NCBI GenBank assembly: GCA_001570385.1
Contig: BBYL01000034.1
Coordinates: forward strand, 33,961-97,960
Direction of reading: 5' to 3'
Source: Microtetraspora glauca
GTDB lineage: Bacteria; Actinomycetota; Actinomycetes; Streptosporangiales; Streptosporangiaceae
DNA: 64,000 nucleotides
Part shown: positions 1 through 10,224 of the stretch, piece after piece
How positions within the stretch are numbered: the stretch's first letter is position 1
How the letters are laid out: every line of letters begins with the position of its first letter
The notes under the pieces: generated by a model
Told to the model about the DNA's origin: nothing
Seen by the model: the letters and a program-made list of their open reading frames with translations, nothing else
Database searches by the model: none
Made by a program: the position numbers and the translations under genes

Positions 1-222
1 ACGGAGCCATGGCCCTGCGGGAGCGGGGCGTCATGATGTGCGGCTGTCGCCCGGCCTGAGCCCCAATTCCTTGATCGTTTCTCGCTCCGAAGGCCTGTTC
101 ATGAATTCCCCCACGAACTTCCTCGTCCTGCGCCGTTTCAGCCACCTGCCGTTCCCTCCGGGGACCCGCCGGTCGTGCTCGTCCACCGTCGCCGGCGTCG
201 TCATCGTTCCTGGGGAAGTCTC

Positions 223-1188
223 GTGATCAAAGTGTCCGGTCTGCGCAAGGTCTACGGCTCCGTCGTGGCCCTCGACGGCGTGGACCTCCACGTCCGCAAG
301 GGTGAGATCTTCGGTGTGCTCGGGCAGAGCGGCGCCGGGAAGAGCACCCTGCTGCGCTGCGTCAACCTGCTCGAACGCCCGACGGCGGGGGCCGTCACCG
401 TCGACGGGCGGGAGCTGACCGCCCTGGGCGAGGGGGAGCTGCGCCGGGCGCGGCAGGGCATCGGCATGATCCACCAGCACTTCGCCCTGCTGTCCTCGCG
501 CACCGTCGCCGGGAACGTGGCCTTTCCACTGGAGATCATGGGCATGCCCCGCGACCGGCGGGCCAAGCGGGTCGAAGAGCTGCTGGAACTGGTGGGCCTG
601 ACCGGAAAGGCGAAGGCGTACCCGGCGCAACTCTCCGGCGGCCAGAAGCAGCGCGTCGGCATCGCCCGTGCGCTCGCGGGCGAGCCGTCGGTGCTGCTGT
701 CGGACGAGGCCACCTCGGCGCTCGACCCGGGGACCACGCAGTCGATCCTGGCCCTTCTCAAGCGGCTCAACCGCGAGCTCGGGCTGACGATCCTGCTGAT
801 CACGCATGAGATGGACGTGATCAAGGCGGTCTGCGACTCCGCGGCCATCATGAGCGACGGCCGGATCGAGGAGGCGGGGCCGATCCCCGAGCTCCTGGCC
901 AGGCCGGGGTCCCGGCTCACCCAGGAGCTGTTCCCGCTGCCGCCCGCGGAGCCGGGCAGCGTGACGATCACCTTCACCGGCACCTACACCGGCCGCGCCG
1001 ACGAACCGGTCGTCTCCCAGGTCGTACGGAAGTTCGACGTGGACGTGAACATCCTCGGCGGCGCGCTGGAGGACGTCGCGGGCGTCTCGGCCGGACGGCT
1101 CCGCGTACGGCTGACCGGTGAGGAGTCCGGCGCGGCGCTCGGCTACCTGCGCGACCGCGGTCTGCTCGTGGAGGTGGCTTCCCGATGA
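223..1188 (+). CDS. metN: Methionine ABC transporter ATP-binding protein MetN
   Basis: ATPase of the MetNIQ importer, which brings D/L-methionine across the cytoplasmic membrane. The protein is 321 aa. Walker A (GQSGAGKS) lies at residues 34-41, the ABC signature LSGGQ follows, and the ATPase core is followed by a C-terminal NIL domain (about residues 245-321). The NIL domain is typical of MetN and binds methionine for trans-inhibition. I chose the GTG at 223 because a purine-rich TGGGGAAG sits just upstream and homology begins with IKVSGLRKVYG; an in-frame start at 175 would add 16 arginine-rich residues without homology. The stop overlaps the metI start by 4 bp, so the genes are translationally coupled. 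I inspected the 222 bp upstream for a SAM riboswitch and could not make one fit. Family assignment is secure; methionine specificity follows from the NIL domain and the MetQ partner. Confidence 0.95.
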   Translation: MIKVSGLRKVYGSVVALDGVDLHVRKGEIFGVLGQSGAGKSTLLRCVNLLERPTAGAVTVDGRELTALGEGELRRARQGIGMIHQHFALLSSRTVAGNVAFPLEIMGMPRDRRAKRVEELLELVGLTGKAKAYPAQLSGGQKQRVGIARALAGEPSVLLSDEATSALDPGTTQSILALLKRLNRELGLTILLITHEMDVIKAVCDSAAIMSDGRIEEAGPIPELLARPGSRLTQELFPLPPAEPGSVTITFTGTYTGRADEPVVSQVVRKFDVDVNILGGALEDVAGVSAGRLRVRLTGEESGAALGYLRDRGLLVEVASR

Positions 1189-1841
1189 CCTGGTCGGACA
1201 TGAGCCCCCTGCTGTGGGAGGCCACGGGGCAGACCGCGCGGATGGTCGTCTGGTCCACGCTGTTCACCGTCCTGTTCGGGCTGCCCCTCGGCGTCGCGCT
1301 GGTCGGCACCGACAGGGGCGGGCTGTTCCCCGCTCCGGTCGCCCGCCGGATCCTCGGCCTGGTGGTCAACGTCGGCCGTTCGCTGCCGTTCATCGTGCTG
1401 ATGATCGCCGTCATCCCGGTGACCCGGTTGATCACCGGCACCACCATCGGCACCGGCGCGGCGGCGGTCCCGCTCACGATCGGCGCCGTGCCGTTCTTCG
1501 CGCGACTGGTGGAGACCGCCCTGCGCGAGGTCGGCAGGGACGTCGTCCAGGCCGCGCAGGCCATGGGCGCGAGCCGGGTCACGATCGTGGGCAAGGTCCT
1601 GCTGCCCGAGGCGCTGCCGGGCCTGATCGCCGCGCTCACGGTCACCGTCGTCACGCTCATCTCGTACTCGGCGATGGCGGGTGTGATCGGTGGAGGCGGC
1701 CTGGGCGACCTCGCGGTCCGCTACGGATACCAGCGGTTCGAGACCGCTCTCATGATCGTCACGGTCGTGGTGCTGATCGTCCTCGTGCAGGCGGTTCAGA
1801 GCCTCGGCGACGCCGTCAGCCGTCGGCTCACCCACCGCTGA
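1185..1841 (+). CDS. metI: Methionine ABC transporter permease MetI
   Basis: Integral membrane subunit of the MetNIQ importer, 218 aa, the usual size. It has about five hydrophobic segments and the permease EAA loop around VQAAQAMGASRVTIVGKVLLPEALPG, the segment that docks on the ATPase (here the motif is split over residues of about 125-150). The ATG at 1185 overlaps the metN stop (ATGA). A 90-bp gap separates it from metQ. Strong family match; nothing unusual. Confidence 0.94.
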   Translation: MTWSDMSPLLWEATGQTARMVVWSTLFTVLFGLPLGVALVGTDRGGLFPAPVARRILGLVVNVGRSLPFIVLMIAVIPVTRLITGTTIGTGAAAVPLTIGAVPFFARLVETALREVGRDVVQAAQAMGASRVTIVGKVLLPEALPGLIAALTVTVVTLISYSAMAGVIGGGGLGDLAVRYGYQRFETALMIVTVVVLIVLVQAVQSLGDAVSRRLTHR

Positions 1842-1931
1842 CTTCACGCCCTTTCCCCTTCCCGCCGCCCGGCTCGACGGGGCGGTCCCGTTTCGTCACC
1901 CAGATTTCGTCACACAAGGAGTGGTCACACC

Positions 1932-2777
<846 letters not shown>

Positions 2778-2801
2778 TCCCGGCTGATATCTCGGACATA
2801 A

Positions 2802-2843
2802 ATGGGCGAATCATTCGGTTGCTTGACTGAATGATTCGCCCAT
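2802..2843 (+). terminator. Perfect 15-bp inverted repeat after metQ
   Basis: Arms ATGGGCGAATCATTC (2802-2816) and GAATGATTCGCCCAT (2829-2843) pair perfectly around a 12-nt loop. It starts 24 bp after the metQ stop, so a rho-independent-type terminator of the actinobacterial kind (no U-tract) is the simplest reading. The arms are much less GC-rich than the surroundings and abut the broken end of the Fic-like pseudogene, so a recombination scar or mobile-element end is an alternative. Confidence 0.65.
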
Positions 2844-2851
2844 GGTGTCAG

Positions 2852-3309
2852 CGGACGACGTACGACTACTACGACGTCCTGGGTGAAGTCGGCCGTCAAC
2901 GTTGGGGCCCGCACGGGGACACACTGCCGTGGGTGCGGTTCGTCCTGCGCTGCCACCATATGCAGGCGCAACGCGTCCAGCGGCGGCTGGCGGAGGCCGG
3001 GGAGGTCTGGATGCTCCTTGAGGAGCGGGCCGACGCGGAGAACCTGCACCCTCGCTGCGTCTCGGCCCTTTACCGGGCTTCGTCTCCCGGCGGCTGCGCA
3101 GGAGCATGTACCAGTCCGACGAGTCCCTCAGCCAGGGTCAGGCGGCACGCGACCTTCGCGATCTCGTGTCCCGCGACTGGCTGCGGCCGTACGGCGAGAC
3201 CAAGGGGCGGTTCTACGCGCCGGGGCCGAAGATGCTGGCGATCAGGGAGGATTTCGCCGGCCGGGCCACGCCCCTGCGCGATCCTTATGCGGGTTTCGCG
3301 ATGAAGTGA
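2852..3309 (+). pseudogene. Fic-family protein, N-terminally deleted and frameshifted remnant
   Basis: The first part (frame beginning RTTYDYYDVLGEVG, then WVRFVLRCHHMQAQRVQRRL) resembles the region after the catalytic core of actinobacterial Fic-family proteins. The second part, in another frame (RRLRRSMYQSDESLS, then RDLRDLVSRDWLRPYGETKGRF), resembles their C-terminal winged helix. One single-base frameshift near 3069-3075 joins the two. The Fic core with its HPFxxGNGR motif is missing entirely, because the homologous sequence stops at the hairpin at 2843. AMPylation activity is therefore impossible from this fragment. Recognition is from memory of the family pattern; the frame switch is visible directly. 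Confidence 0.6.
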
Positions 3310-3342
3310 GCGGACACTTCCCAGGTTCGATCGTGCAGATTA

Positions 3343-4962
3343 ATGTTCGGTTCTATGCACCCGGGAGCCGTCGCCGCCCTCACCCCCGACAAGCCCGCAG
3401 TGATCGTCGTGAGCCCAGAAGCCGGTACGAGCTCACAACCCGCCGGAACCGCCCAGTCCGGACCGGCCACCACCCGCGTGGTCACCTATCGAGAGCTGGA
3501 CGAGCAGTCCAACCGCCTCGCGCATCTCTTCCGCGCGGCGGGACTGCGGCCGGGCGACCAGATCGCCTTCATGCTGGAGAACCATCCGCTGTTCCTGGTG
3601 GTGGCCTGGGCCGCGCACCGGTCCGGCCTGTACTACACCGCGATCAGTTCCCGGCTGGGGAGCGACGAAGTCGCCTACATCGTGGACAACTGCGACGCCA
3701 GGGTCTTCATCTCGTCGGCGCGGCTGGCGGAGGTGGCGACCTCCGTCACGGAGGCCACGCCCAAGGTCGAGATCCGGCTCATGATGGACGGCGTGGCCCC
3801 CGGATTCACCTCGTACGAGGAGGCCGTCGCGAGCCGGCCCCCCACCCCGATCGAGGACGAGTGCCAGGGCTCGGACATGCTGTACTCCTCCGGAACGACC
3901 GGGCGGCCCAAGGGGGTCAAGCCCGTCCTGACCAAGGCGCCGCTCGACACTCCCGGTCCGCTGCTCCAGCTGATCCAGTTCCTGTTCGCTCCCGGCCCGG
4001 ACAGCGTGTACCTCTCGCCCGCGCCGCTCTATCACGCCGCTCCGCTGCGGTACTGCATGTCCTTCCTGCGCCTCGGGGCGACCGTGGTCGTGATGGAGCG
4101 GTTCGATCCCGAGCAGGCCCTGCGGCTCATCGAGGAGTACGGCGTCACGCACGCGCAGTGGGTGCCGACCATGTTCATCAAGATGCTGCGCCTGCCCCCC
4201 GAGGTGCGCGGGCGCTACGACATCTCCTCGCTGACCTGCGCGATCCACGCCGCCGCTCCGTGCCCGATCCCGGTCAAGGAGCAGATGATCGAGTGGTGGG
4301 GACCGATCGTCCACGAGTACTACGCGGGGACCGAGGGCAACTGCTTCCTCTACGCCGGCTCCGAGGACTGGCTCACGCACAAGGGGACGGTCGGGCGGCC
4401 GCTGCTGGGGGTCGCGCACGTCTGCGACGAGGACGGGAACGAACTGCCCGCGGGCAGGCACGGCACGATCTACTTCTCCGACGGCCCGCGGTTCGAGTAC
4501 CACGGCGACCCCGGCAAGACGCGCTCGGTGCAGGATCCGCAGGGCAGGGGCTGGACCACGCTGGGCGACATCGGCTACCTGGACGAGGAGGGCTTCCTCT
4601 ACCTCACCGACCGCCGGTCGTACATGATCATCTCCGGCGGCGTGAACATCTATCCGCAGGAAGCGGAGAACGTCCTCGCGCTGCACCCGAAGGTCGCCGA
4701 CGTGGCGGTCTTCGGCGTGCCGGATCCGCTGATGGGAGAGGCGGTCAAGGCCGTCGTCGAGGCGGCCGACCCCGCGGACGCGGGACCGGCGCTGGAGGCC
4801 GAACTGATCGAGTACTGCCGATCGCGGCTCGCGCACTACAAGTGCCCGAAGTCCGTCGACTTCAGGGACGAGCTTCCCCGCCACCCCACGGGCAAGCTCT
4901 ACAAGCGGTTGCTGCGGGACGAGTACTGGAAGTCCGGGAACGTGGCTGATCGCTTAGCGTGA
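3343..4962 (+). CDS. Acyl-CoA synthetase (ANL superfamily, FadD-like)
   Basis: Adenylate-forming enzyme expected to activate a carboxylic acid as acyl-AMP and then acyl-CoA; 539 aa. Visible motifs are the P-loop-like SSGTTGRPKGVKP (about residue 183), YYAGTEGN (A5), the LGDIGYLDEEGFLYLTDR hinge region, ISGGVNIYPQE (A8), and the C-terminal catalytic Lys in HPTGKLYKR. The order and the closing motif fit FadD-type acyl-CoA ligases rather than NRPS adenylation domains, and there is no carrier domain. ATG 3343 is used, but ATG 3355 (MHPGAVAAL) is equally possible, since neither has a convincing RBS. It stands alone between the Fic relic and htrA. The substrate cannot be read from sequence. Confidence 0.85.
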   Translation: MFGSMHPGAVAALTPDKPAVIVVSPEAGTSSQPAGTAQSGPATTRVVTYRELDEQSNRLAHLFRAAGLRPGDQIAFMLENHPLFLVVAWAAHRSGLYYTAISSRLGSDEVAYIVDNCDARVFISSARLAEVATSVTEATPKVEIRLMMDGVAPGFTSYEEAVASRPPTPIEDECQGSDMLYSSGTTGRPKGVKPVLTKAPLDTPGPLLQLIQFLFAPGPDSVYLSPAPLYHAAPLRYCMSFLRLGATVVVMERFDPEQALRLIEEYGVTHAQWVPTMFIKMLRLPPEVRGRYDISSLTCAIHAAAPCPIPVKEQMIEWWGPIVHEYYAGTEGNCFLYAGSEDWLTHKGTVGRPLLGVAHVCDEDGNELPAGRHGTIYFSDGPRFEYHGDPGKTRSVQDPQGRGWTTLGDIGYLDEEGFLYLTDRRSYMIISGGVNIYPQEAENVLALHPKVADVAVFGVPDPLMGEAVKAVVEAADPADAGPALEAELIEYCRSRLAHYKCPKSVDFRDELPRHPTGKLYKRLLRDEYWKSGNVADRLA

Positions 4963-5039
4963 CCTTACAGGGCGTTTGGCATCGTGGACGTGTACCGGCG
5001 GGAGAGCCGGAAGACGCAGCGGCCACGAGGGGGAAGACG

Positions 5040-6326
5040 ATGAGCTCCGAGGAGCGGACGCCCGAGAACGAGAACACGACGGGCCACGGATGGAGCCAGT
5101 TCGGCAGCACCCCGCCCCAGCACGGGCAGTACGGGGCCTACGGCCAGTACCCCCCGCCGCAGCAGGGTGACACGGCGGCGTTCGCCGCGTCCCCGTTCCA
5201 GCAGCCCGTGAAGCGGGCGTGGAGCGGTGGGCAGAAGGCGGTGGCCGGGCTCGCCCTCGCCGCGGTGGCACTGGGCGGCGGGGTCGCGGGGGCCTTCGTC
5301 GCGAACAGCTTCGACAACGGCGGGACGGTCATCTCCTCGCCGGTGCTCCCCGTGTCCAACAGCTCGGGGAACACCATCGTGGCGGTGGCCAAGGCCATCC
5401 AGCCGTCGGTGGTGTCGGTCAAGGTCAAGACGCGGACCGGCGGCGGTGAGGGGTCGGGGGTCATCCTCTCGGCCGACGGGCTGATCCTCACCAACAACCA
5501 CGTCGTCTCGGAGGCCGGACAGGACGCGTCGGTCACCGTGAAGTTCAGCGACGGCAAGACCGCGTCGGCCACGGTCAAGGGCACCGACCCGGCGACCGAC
5601 CTCGCGGTCATCCAGGTCCACGACGTCTCGGGTCTCACCCCCGCCAGCCTCGGCGACAGCGACAAGCTCCAGGTCGGCGACTCCGTGCTCGCGATCGGCA
5701 GCCCGCTGGGCCTGGAGGGCTCGGTGACATCCGGCATCGTGAGCGCGCTGGACCGCACGCTCACCGAAAGCAGTCAGGACCAGCAGCAGCAGCCCTTCCC
5801 CTGGGGGCAGGAGCAACAGCAGCAGCCGGCCCAGCAGGTGACCATCGGCGGCATGATCCAGACCGACGCGGCGATCAACCCCGGCAACTCCGGCGGCGCG
5901 TTGGTCAACGCGGCGGGCCAGGTGATCGGCATCAACACCGCCATCGCCACCTCGGGCTCCAGTGTCGGCAACATCGGCGTGGGCTTCGCCATCCCGATCA
6001 ACACCGCCAAGATGGTCTCCGAGCAGCTCATCAAGACCGGCAAAGCGACGCACGCCTTCCTCGGCGTGAGCGTCGCGGACGCGACCGGCGACACGCCCGG
6101 TGCGGTCGTCGCCTCGATCACCAAGGGCAGCCCCGCGGACAAGGCCGGTCTGAAGGAGGCGGACCTCATCACCAAGATCGACGAAACCATCGTCGGCGAC
6201 GCGGAGACGCTGGTGGGCGTCATCCGCCGGCACCAGCCTGGCGACAAGATCGCCGTGACCTACACCCGCAACGGCCGGCCCTCGACGGCCACCATCGCCC
6301 TGACCGAGAACAGCAGCACGAGCTGA
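5040..6326 (+). CDS. Membrane-anchored HtrA/DegP-type serine protease with PDZ domain
   Basis: Envelope quality-control protease, 428 aa. Residues 1-60 are a cytoplasmic Gln/Pro/Tyr-rich tail, and residues 66-88 form one transmembrane helix, placing the protease outside. The trypsin-like domain has the triad His154 (TNNHVV), Asp187 (ATDLAV) and Ser284 (GNSGGAL). A Gln-rich loop (SQDQQQQPFPWGQEQQQQ, about 245-262) interrupts it before the Ser strand. A PDZ domain covers about residues 338-420. ATG 5040 follows GAGGGGGAAGACG; the longer in-frame ORF from 4959 lacks homology. Homologues in actinomycetes (PepD/HtrA) are often under envelope-stress control, but no such promoter is evident here. 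Confidence 0.93.
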   Translation: MSSEERTPENENTTGHGWSQFGSTPPQHGQYGAYGQYPPPQQGDTAAFAASPFQQPVKRAWSGGQKAVAGLALAAVALGGGVAGAFVANSFDNGGTVISSPVLPVSNSSGNTIVAVAKAIQPSVVSVKVKTRTGGGEGSGVILSADGLILTNNHVVSEAGQDASVTVKFSDGKTASATVKGTDPATDLAVIQVHDVSGLTPASLGDSDKLQVGDSVLAIGSPLGLEGSVTSGIVSALDRTLTESSQDQQQQPFPWGQEQQQQPAQQVTIGGMIQTDAAINPGNSGGALVNAAGQVIGINTAIATSGSSVGNIGVGFAIPINTAKMVSEQLIKTGKATHAFLGVSVADATGDTPGAVVASITKGSPADKAGLKEADLITKIDETIVGDAETLVGVIRRHQPGDKIAVTYTRNGRPSTATIALTENSSTS

Positions 6327-6335
6327 CACCCCCCC

Positions 6336-6389
6336 GCCGTCCCCGCCCGGGGACGGCATCCGTACAGGGCGCCCCCGCACGGGGCGCCC
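6336..6389. terminator. Twin hairpins between convergent htrA and cydC
   Basis: Two perfect GC-rich stems in tandem. GCCGTCCCC (6336-6344) pairs with GGGGACGGC (6349-6357), and GGGCGCCCC (6367-6375) pairs with GGGGCGCCC (6381-6389), the latter flanked by GTAC on both sides. They lie between convergent genes and are symmetric, so a bidirectional terminator is the obvious role. Confidence 0.75.
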
Positions 6390-6460
6390 GTACTGGTGTC
6401 CGGACGGGTGGTGCCCTCAGGCGAGGGCCAGAGGAGGCGAGCGTCGGAGGCGGGGGCAGA

Positions 6461-8194
6461 TCAGCGGGACGAGGCCCGAGACGACGCGGTCAGGGTCTCC
6501 GACTCCCACAGATCCCGGTAGTACCCGGGGGCCGAGACCAGCTCCGCGTGCGTGCCGCGCTGCGCCACCCGGCCGTCCTCCAGGACCACGATCTCGTCCA
6601 CCTGCTCCAGGCCGCGTAGGCGGTGGGTGACGAGCAGGGTCGTCCGGCCCCGCGTCGCGTCGAGCAGGTCGGCGGTCAGCGCGTCGGCCGTCTCCTCGTC
6701 CAGTGCCTCGGCCGGCTCGTCGAGCAGCAGTACGGCCGGATCGAAGAGCAGGGCCCGCGCGAGCGCCAGGCGCTGGAGCTGGCCGCCCGAGACCGTGCGG
6801 CCGTCCTCGCCGAGCACCGTGTCCCACCCCGTCCGGTCCGCCCACGTGTCCAGCCGGGCCCGCCGTACGGCCTGGGTGAGCTCGCCGTCCGACGCCTCCG
6901 GACCGGCCAGCCGCAGGTTGTCGCGGAACGACGCCTGGAACACGTATGGATCCTGGGTCAGCCCGGTCATCGCCGCCCGGACGTCGTCCGAGGCGTAGGA
7001 GCGGATGTCGACCCCATTGATCGTGATATGTCCTGACTCGATGTCCACGGTCCGCATCAGCGCGGACAGCAGCGTGCTCTTCCCCGCGCCGCTCGGCCCG
7101 ACGATGGCCACCCTACGGCCCGGCGTGAGGGTCAGGCTGACCCCGTCGAGCGCCGGCTCGCGGTCGCCGTGCCGGACGACCAGGTCCTCCACCTCGACGG
7201 TCATCGGGGCCTCGGGCGGGGGCGCGGGACTGGCCGGCTCGGCCACTACGACCGGGGTCGCCTGGATCTCCGCCAGCCTGCGCAGCGCGGCGCCGACCCC
7301 CGCGAAGCGCTCCCCGGCCGCGGCGAGCGGCAGCACCGGTTCGAAGGAGACCAGCGCGGTCAGCGCGAGCACGGCGGTGGCCACCTGGCCGAGCCCGGCG
7401 GCCTGCGCGATCAGCACCACCGCCGCCACGGTCGATCCCTGGATGAGGACCCCGAGCCCGAGGGCCGCGGCGTTGATCCTCGCCTGGCCCCGCTCCAGCG
7501 CGGAGAGGCGGCCCTCCGCCGCCATACCGTCCGAAAGTGCCTGTCCCTTCGCGTCGTACGCGGCGAGATCCGCCGCGCCGTGGACCAGGTCGGCCACCCG
7601 GGCGGCCAGCTCGGCCCGCGCGGGAGCGATCCTGGCCGACCAGCGGTGGGCGGCGGCGGCCGTACCGGCCGGGAGCAGCACGCCGGCGAGCAGCAGCCCG
7701 AGGGCGAGCACCAGCGCGCCCACGGGCAGCAGGAACGCCCCGATGACGATGGCCGCGACCCCGGTGAGCAGGGCGGCGACGGCGGGAAGCAGGCAGCGGA
7801 CCAGCAGATCCTGGACCGCCTCGGTGTCGTCCACCATCCGGCTGAGCAGGTCGGCGCCCCGCTGGCGGAGCGGCCCTGCGGGGATGAGCGACTCGTACAG
7901 CCGCTCGCGGGTGCTCGCCTGCGCCCGCAGCGCCACGTCGTGCCCGGTGAGCCGCTCCGCGTACCGCAACACGCCCTTGCCGGTCGCGAACGCGCGCACT
8001 CCGACGATCGCGACCGACAACGCGGCCAGCGGCGGCTGCTCGGCGGCCCGCGTGATCAGCCACGCCGCCGACGCGATCAGCGCGACCCCGGCGAGGTCGG
8101 CGGCGGAACCCGCGAGGGCGGCGACGACCAGCCTGCGGGCCATCCCCGGGGCGAGGATCGTCCTGCGGAGCCCGGCTCCATGGGGGGCGCTCAT
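6461..8194 (-). CDS. cydC: CydC: subunit of the heterodimeric thiol-reductant ABC exporter
   Basis: One half of CydDC, which exports cysteine/glutathione-type thiols (and was recently linked to heme) and is needed to assemble cytochrome bd oxidase. The protein is 577 aa: an N-terminal six-helix ABC membrane domain (about 15-300) and a C-terminal ATPase with Walker A GPSGAGKST, signature VSGGQLQRLALARAL, and Walker B LLLDEP followed by the usual A/E region. The ATG at 8194 overlaps the cydD stop by 4 bp. No cydA/cydB is present in the window. The neighbouring ctaD also belongs to aerobic respiration. Confidence 0.9.
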   Translation of the reverse strand: MSAPHGAGLRRTILAPGMARRLVVAALAGSAADLAGVALIASAAWLITRAAEQPPLAALSVAIVGVRAFATGKGVLRYAERLTGHDVALRAQASTRERLYESLIPAGPLRQRGADLLSRMVDDTEAVQDLLVRCLLPAVAALLTGVAAIVIGAFLLPVGALVLALGLLLAGVLLPAGTAAAAHRWSARIAPARAELAARVADLVHGAADLAAYDAKGQALSDGMAAEGRLSALERGQARINAAALGLGVLIQGSTVAAVVLIAQAAGLGQVATAVLALTALVSFEPVLPLAAAGERFAGVGAALRRLAEIQATPVVVAEPASPAPPPEAPMTVEVEDLVVRHGDREPALDGVSLTLTPGRRVAIVGPSGAGKSTLLSALMRTVDIESGHITINGVDIRSYASDDVRAAMTGLTQDPYVFQASFRDNLRLAGPEASDGELTQAVRRARLDTWADRTGWDTVLGEDGRTVSGGQLQRLALARALLFDPAVLLLDEPAEALDEETADALTADLLDATRGRTTLLVTHRLRGLEQVDEIVVLEDGRVAQRGTHAELVSAPGYYRDLWESETLTASSRASSR

Positions 8195-9984
8195 CGGGCA
8201 TCGCCTCTCTCCGCCGCGAGGGCGTCGGCTTCGCGATCATGTCCGCTGTCGTGCCCGTTACCCTGCCCGTGGTCCTGGGGGCGGTCCGGGACGATCCGGC
8301 CCCCGCCGATGCGGACGACCCGGTCGGCCAGGCCGATCATCGCGGGCCGGTGCGCCACCACGATGGCGGTACGGCCCTCGGCCAGCGTGCGGGTGGCCTC
8401 GACCACGGCGGCCTCGCTGCGGCCGTCCAGGCGGGCGGTGGGCTCGTCGAGCAGCAGGACCTCAGCGGAGGGGCGGCAGAACGCGCGGGCCAGCGCGACC
8501 CGCTGGCGCTGTCCCGCCGACAGGTTCACGCCGCGCTCGCCGAGCACCGTCTCGTAGCCATCCGGCAGCGCCTCCACGAACCCGGCCGCCTGCGCCGCGG
8601 CGGCGGCCGTACGGATCAGGTCGGGCGAGGCGGAGCCGCCGAGCCCGATGTTGTCCGCGACGGACATGGCGAACAGGTGGGGCCGCTGAGGCACGAAGGC
8701 CAGCCTGCGTCGCCATTCGTCCAGGTCGAGGGTGGCGAGGTCCACCCCGTCGACCAGCACCCGGCCCTCGGATGGTGTGACGAATCCGAGGAGCAGGTGC
8801 AGCAGCGTGCTCTTCCCGCCGCCGCTCTCCCCGACCAGCGCGACCCGCTCGCCGGGCGCGACGACGAGCGACACGTCGTCGAGCGCGGGCTGGTCGCGGC
8901 CGGGATAGCGGACCGTGACATGCTCCAGCCTGATCTCCGGCGCGCGGGACGCTGAGGGAGTGTGCACACCGTGGTCCGGCACCGGAGAGACACCCGGCCG
9001 CGTGGCCGGTGTCCGGTCGGTGGCCGCCTGGTCGGGCTGTTTCTCGTCGGGCTGTTTCTCGCCGGGCGGGACGAGGAGGGCGAACGCCTCGTCCGCGGCG
9101 GCCACGCCCTCGACCGACGCGTGGAACTTGGTGCCCATGGCACGCAGCGGCAGGTACGCCTCCGGAGCGAGCAGGAGGACGAGCAGGGCCGTGTCGAGGT
9201 CGAGGGAGCCGGACAGCAGCCGGAGGCCGACGGGGACCGCCACCAGGGCCAGCGAGAGCGACGCCACGAGTTCCAGCACGAGCGACGACAGGAACGCCAC
9301 CCGGAGCGTCCGCATGGTCGCGGCCCGATGCGCGGCGGCCACGTCGCGGATGACCGAGGACTGGTACCGCGCCCGGCCGAAGGCCCGCAGCGTCGGCAGA
9401 CCGCGTACGACGTCGAGGAAGTGGCCGCCGAGTCGGGAGAGGGCCCGCCACTGCCGCTCGGTCACCGTCTTGGTGGTCCATCCCACCAGCGCCCCGAAGA
9501 CCGGGATGAGCGGCAGCGTGAACAGGACGATCAGGCCGGTGGCGAGATCGGCGACGAAGAGCCGGGCCAGCACCGCGACCGGGACGACGGTCGCGACCGC
9601 GACGGCGGGCAGGTATCCCGCCAGGTAGGGGTCGAGCGCGTCGAGTCCACGGCCGACGAGGGTGACCAGCTCACCGGAACGCGGGCCCGCGAACACGCTC
9701 TCCTGGAAACGCTTCATCAGGCGGGCGCGCAGGACCGACTTGACTCCGGTGGCCGTACGGCCGGCCGAGGCGCCCTGGATCCAGCCGAGCAGCCCCCGGA
9801 AGAGCACGACCACGACCAGGGGGAGGAGAACCGCCACGGCGAACCGGCCGGACAGTACACCCGCGAGCAGCTCGGCCTGTACGAGCACGAGCAGGCCGGC
9901 GAAGACCGCGGCGGCCAGGCAGACGGCCAGATGGCGCCGGACGGCCGGTTCCGCGCGGGCGAGCCGCAGGAGATCCTTGTGCAT
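8191..9984 (-). CDS. cydD: CydD: subunit of the heterodimeric thiol-reductant ABC exporter
   Basis: Partner of CydC, 597 aa: an ABC transmembrane domain followed by an ATPase with Walker A GESGGGKST, signature LSAGQRQRVALARAF and Walker B LLLDEPTARLD. I chose ATG 9984 (MHKDLLRLARAEP) because GAGGGATAT precedes it directly; the open frame extends to 10089 but that extension looks non-homologous. A linker before the ATPase contains a repeated QPDEKQPDE-type stretch encoded by short tandem DNA repeats (around 9030-9070). Translationally coupled to cydC. Confidence 0.9.
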   Translation of the reverse strand: MHKDLLRLARAEPAVRRHLAVCLAAAVFAGLLVLVQAELLAGVLSGRFAVAVLLPLVVVVLFRGLLGWIQGASAGRTATGVKSVLRARLMKRFQESVFAGPRSGELVTLVGRGLDALDPYLAGYLPAVAVATVVPVAVLARLFVADLATGLIVLFTLPLIPVFGALVGWTTKTVTERQWRALSRLGGHFLDVVRGLPTLRAFGRARYQSSVIRDVAAAHRAATMRTLRVAFLSSLVLELVASLSLALVAVPVGLRLLSGSLDLDTALLVLLLAPEAYLPLRAMGTKFHASVEGVAAADEAFALLVPPGEKQPDEKQPDQAATDRTPATRPGVSPVPDHGVHTPSASRAPEIRLEHVTVRYPGRDQPALDDVSLVVAPGERVALVGESGGGKSTLLHLLLGFVTPSEGRVLVDGVDLATLDLDEWRRRLAFVPQRPHLFAMSVADNIGLGGSASPDLIRTAAAAAQAAGFVEALPDGYETVLGERGVNLSAGQRQRVALARAFCRPSAEVLLLDEPTARLDGRSEAAVVEATRTLAEGRTAIVVAHRPAMIGLADRVVRIGGGRIVPDRPQDHGQGNGHDSGHDREADALAAERGDAR

Positions 9985-10224
9985 ATATCCCTCAGTATTC
10001 CCGAACTCCCGCAGTGCCCCCGACGTGCGCATTGTCGTCGGGCTGACGACACCGCAGGCGATCTCGAGGTCACGAGACCACCTTGGCATCCGGCAGGGCC
10101 GGTGCCGGGTTCGGGGCGGGTGTTGGGCGGGCCGGGACGACCCTCGGCCGGTCAGCGGGCGAGCACCAGGGGCGGCACCCGCGTGAGGTCGTCGGCCGGC
10201 GCGCTCGACGTCCGATCAGGCGGA

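Noticed and set aside
1..222. Possible SAM riboswitch upstream of metN
   Set aside because: Actinobacterial met genes can have one, but I could not fold the conserved core from this sequence or find the conserved loop motifs.
4959..5039. N-terminal extension of the HtrA protease
   Set aside because: No homology and no RBS; ATG 5040 has an excellent RBS.
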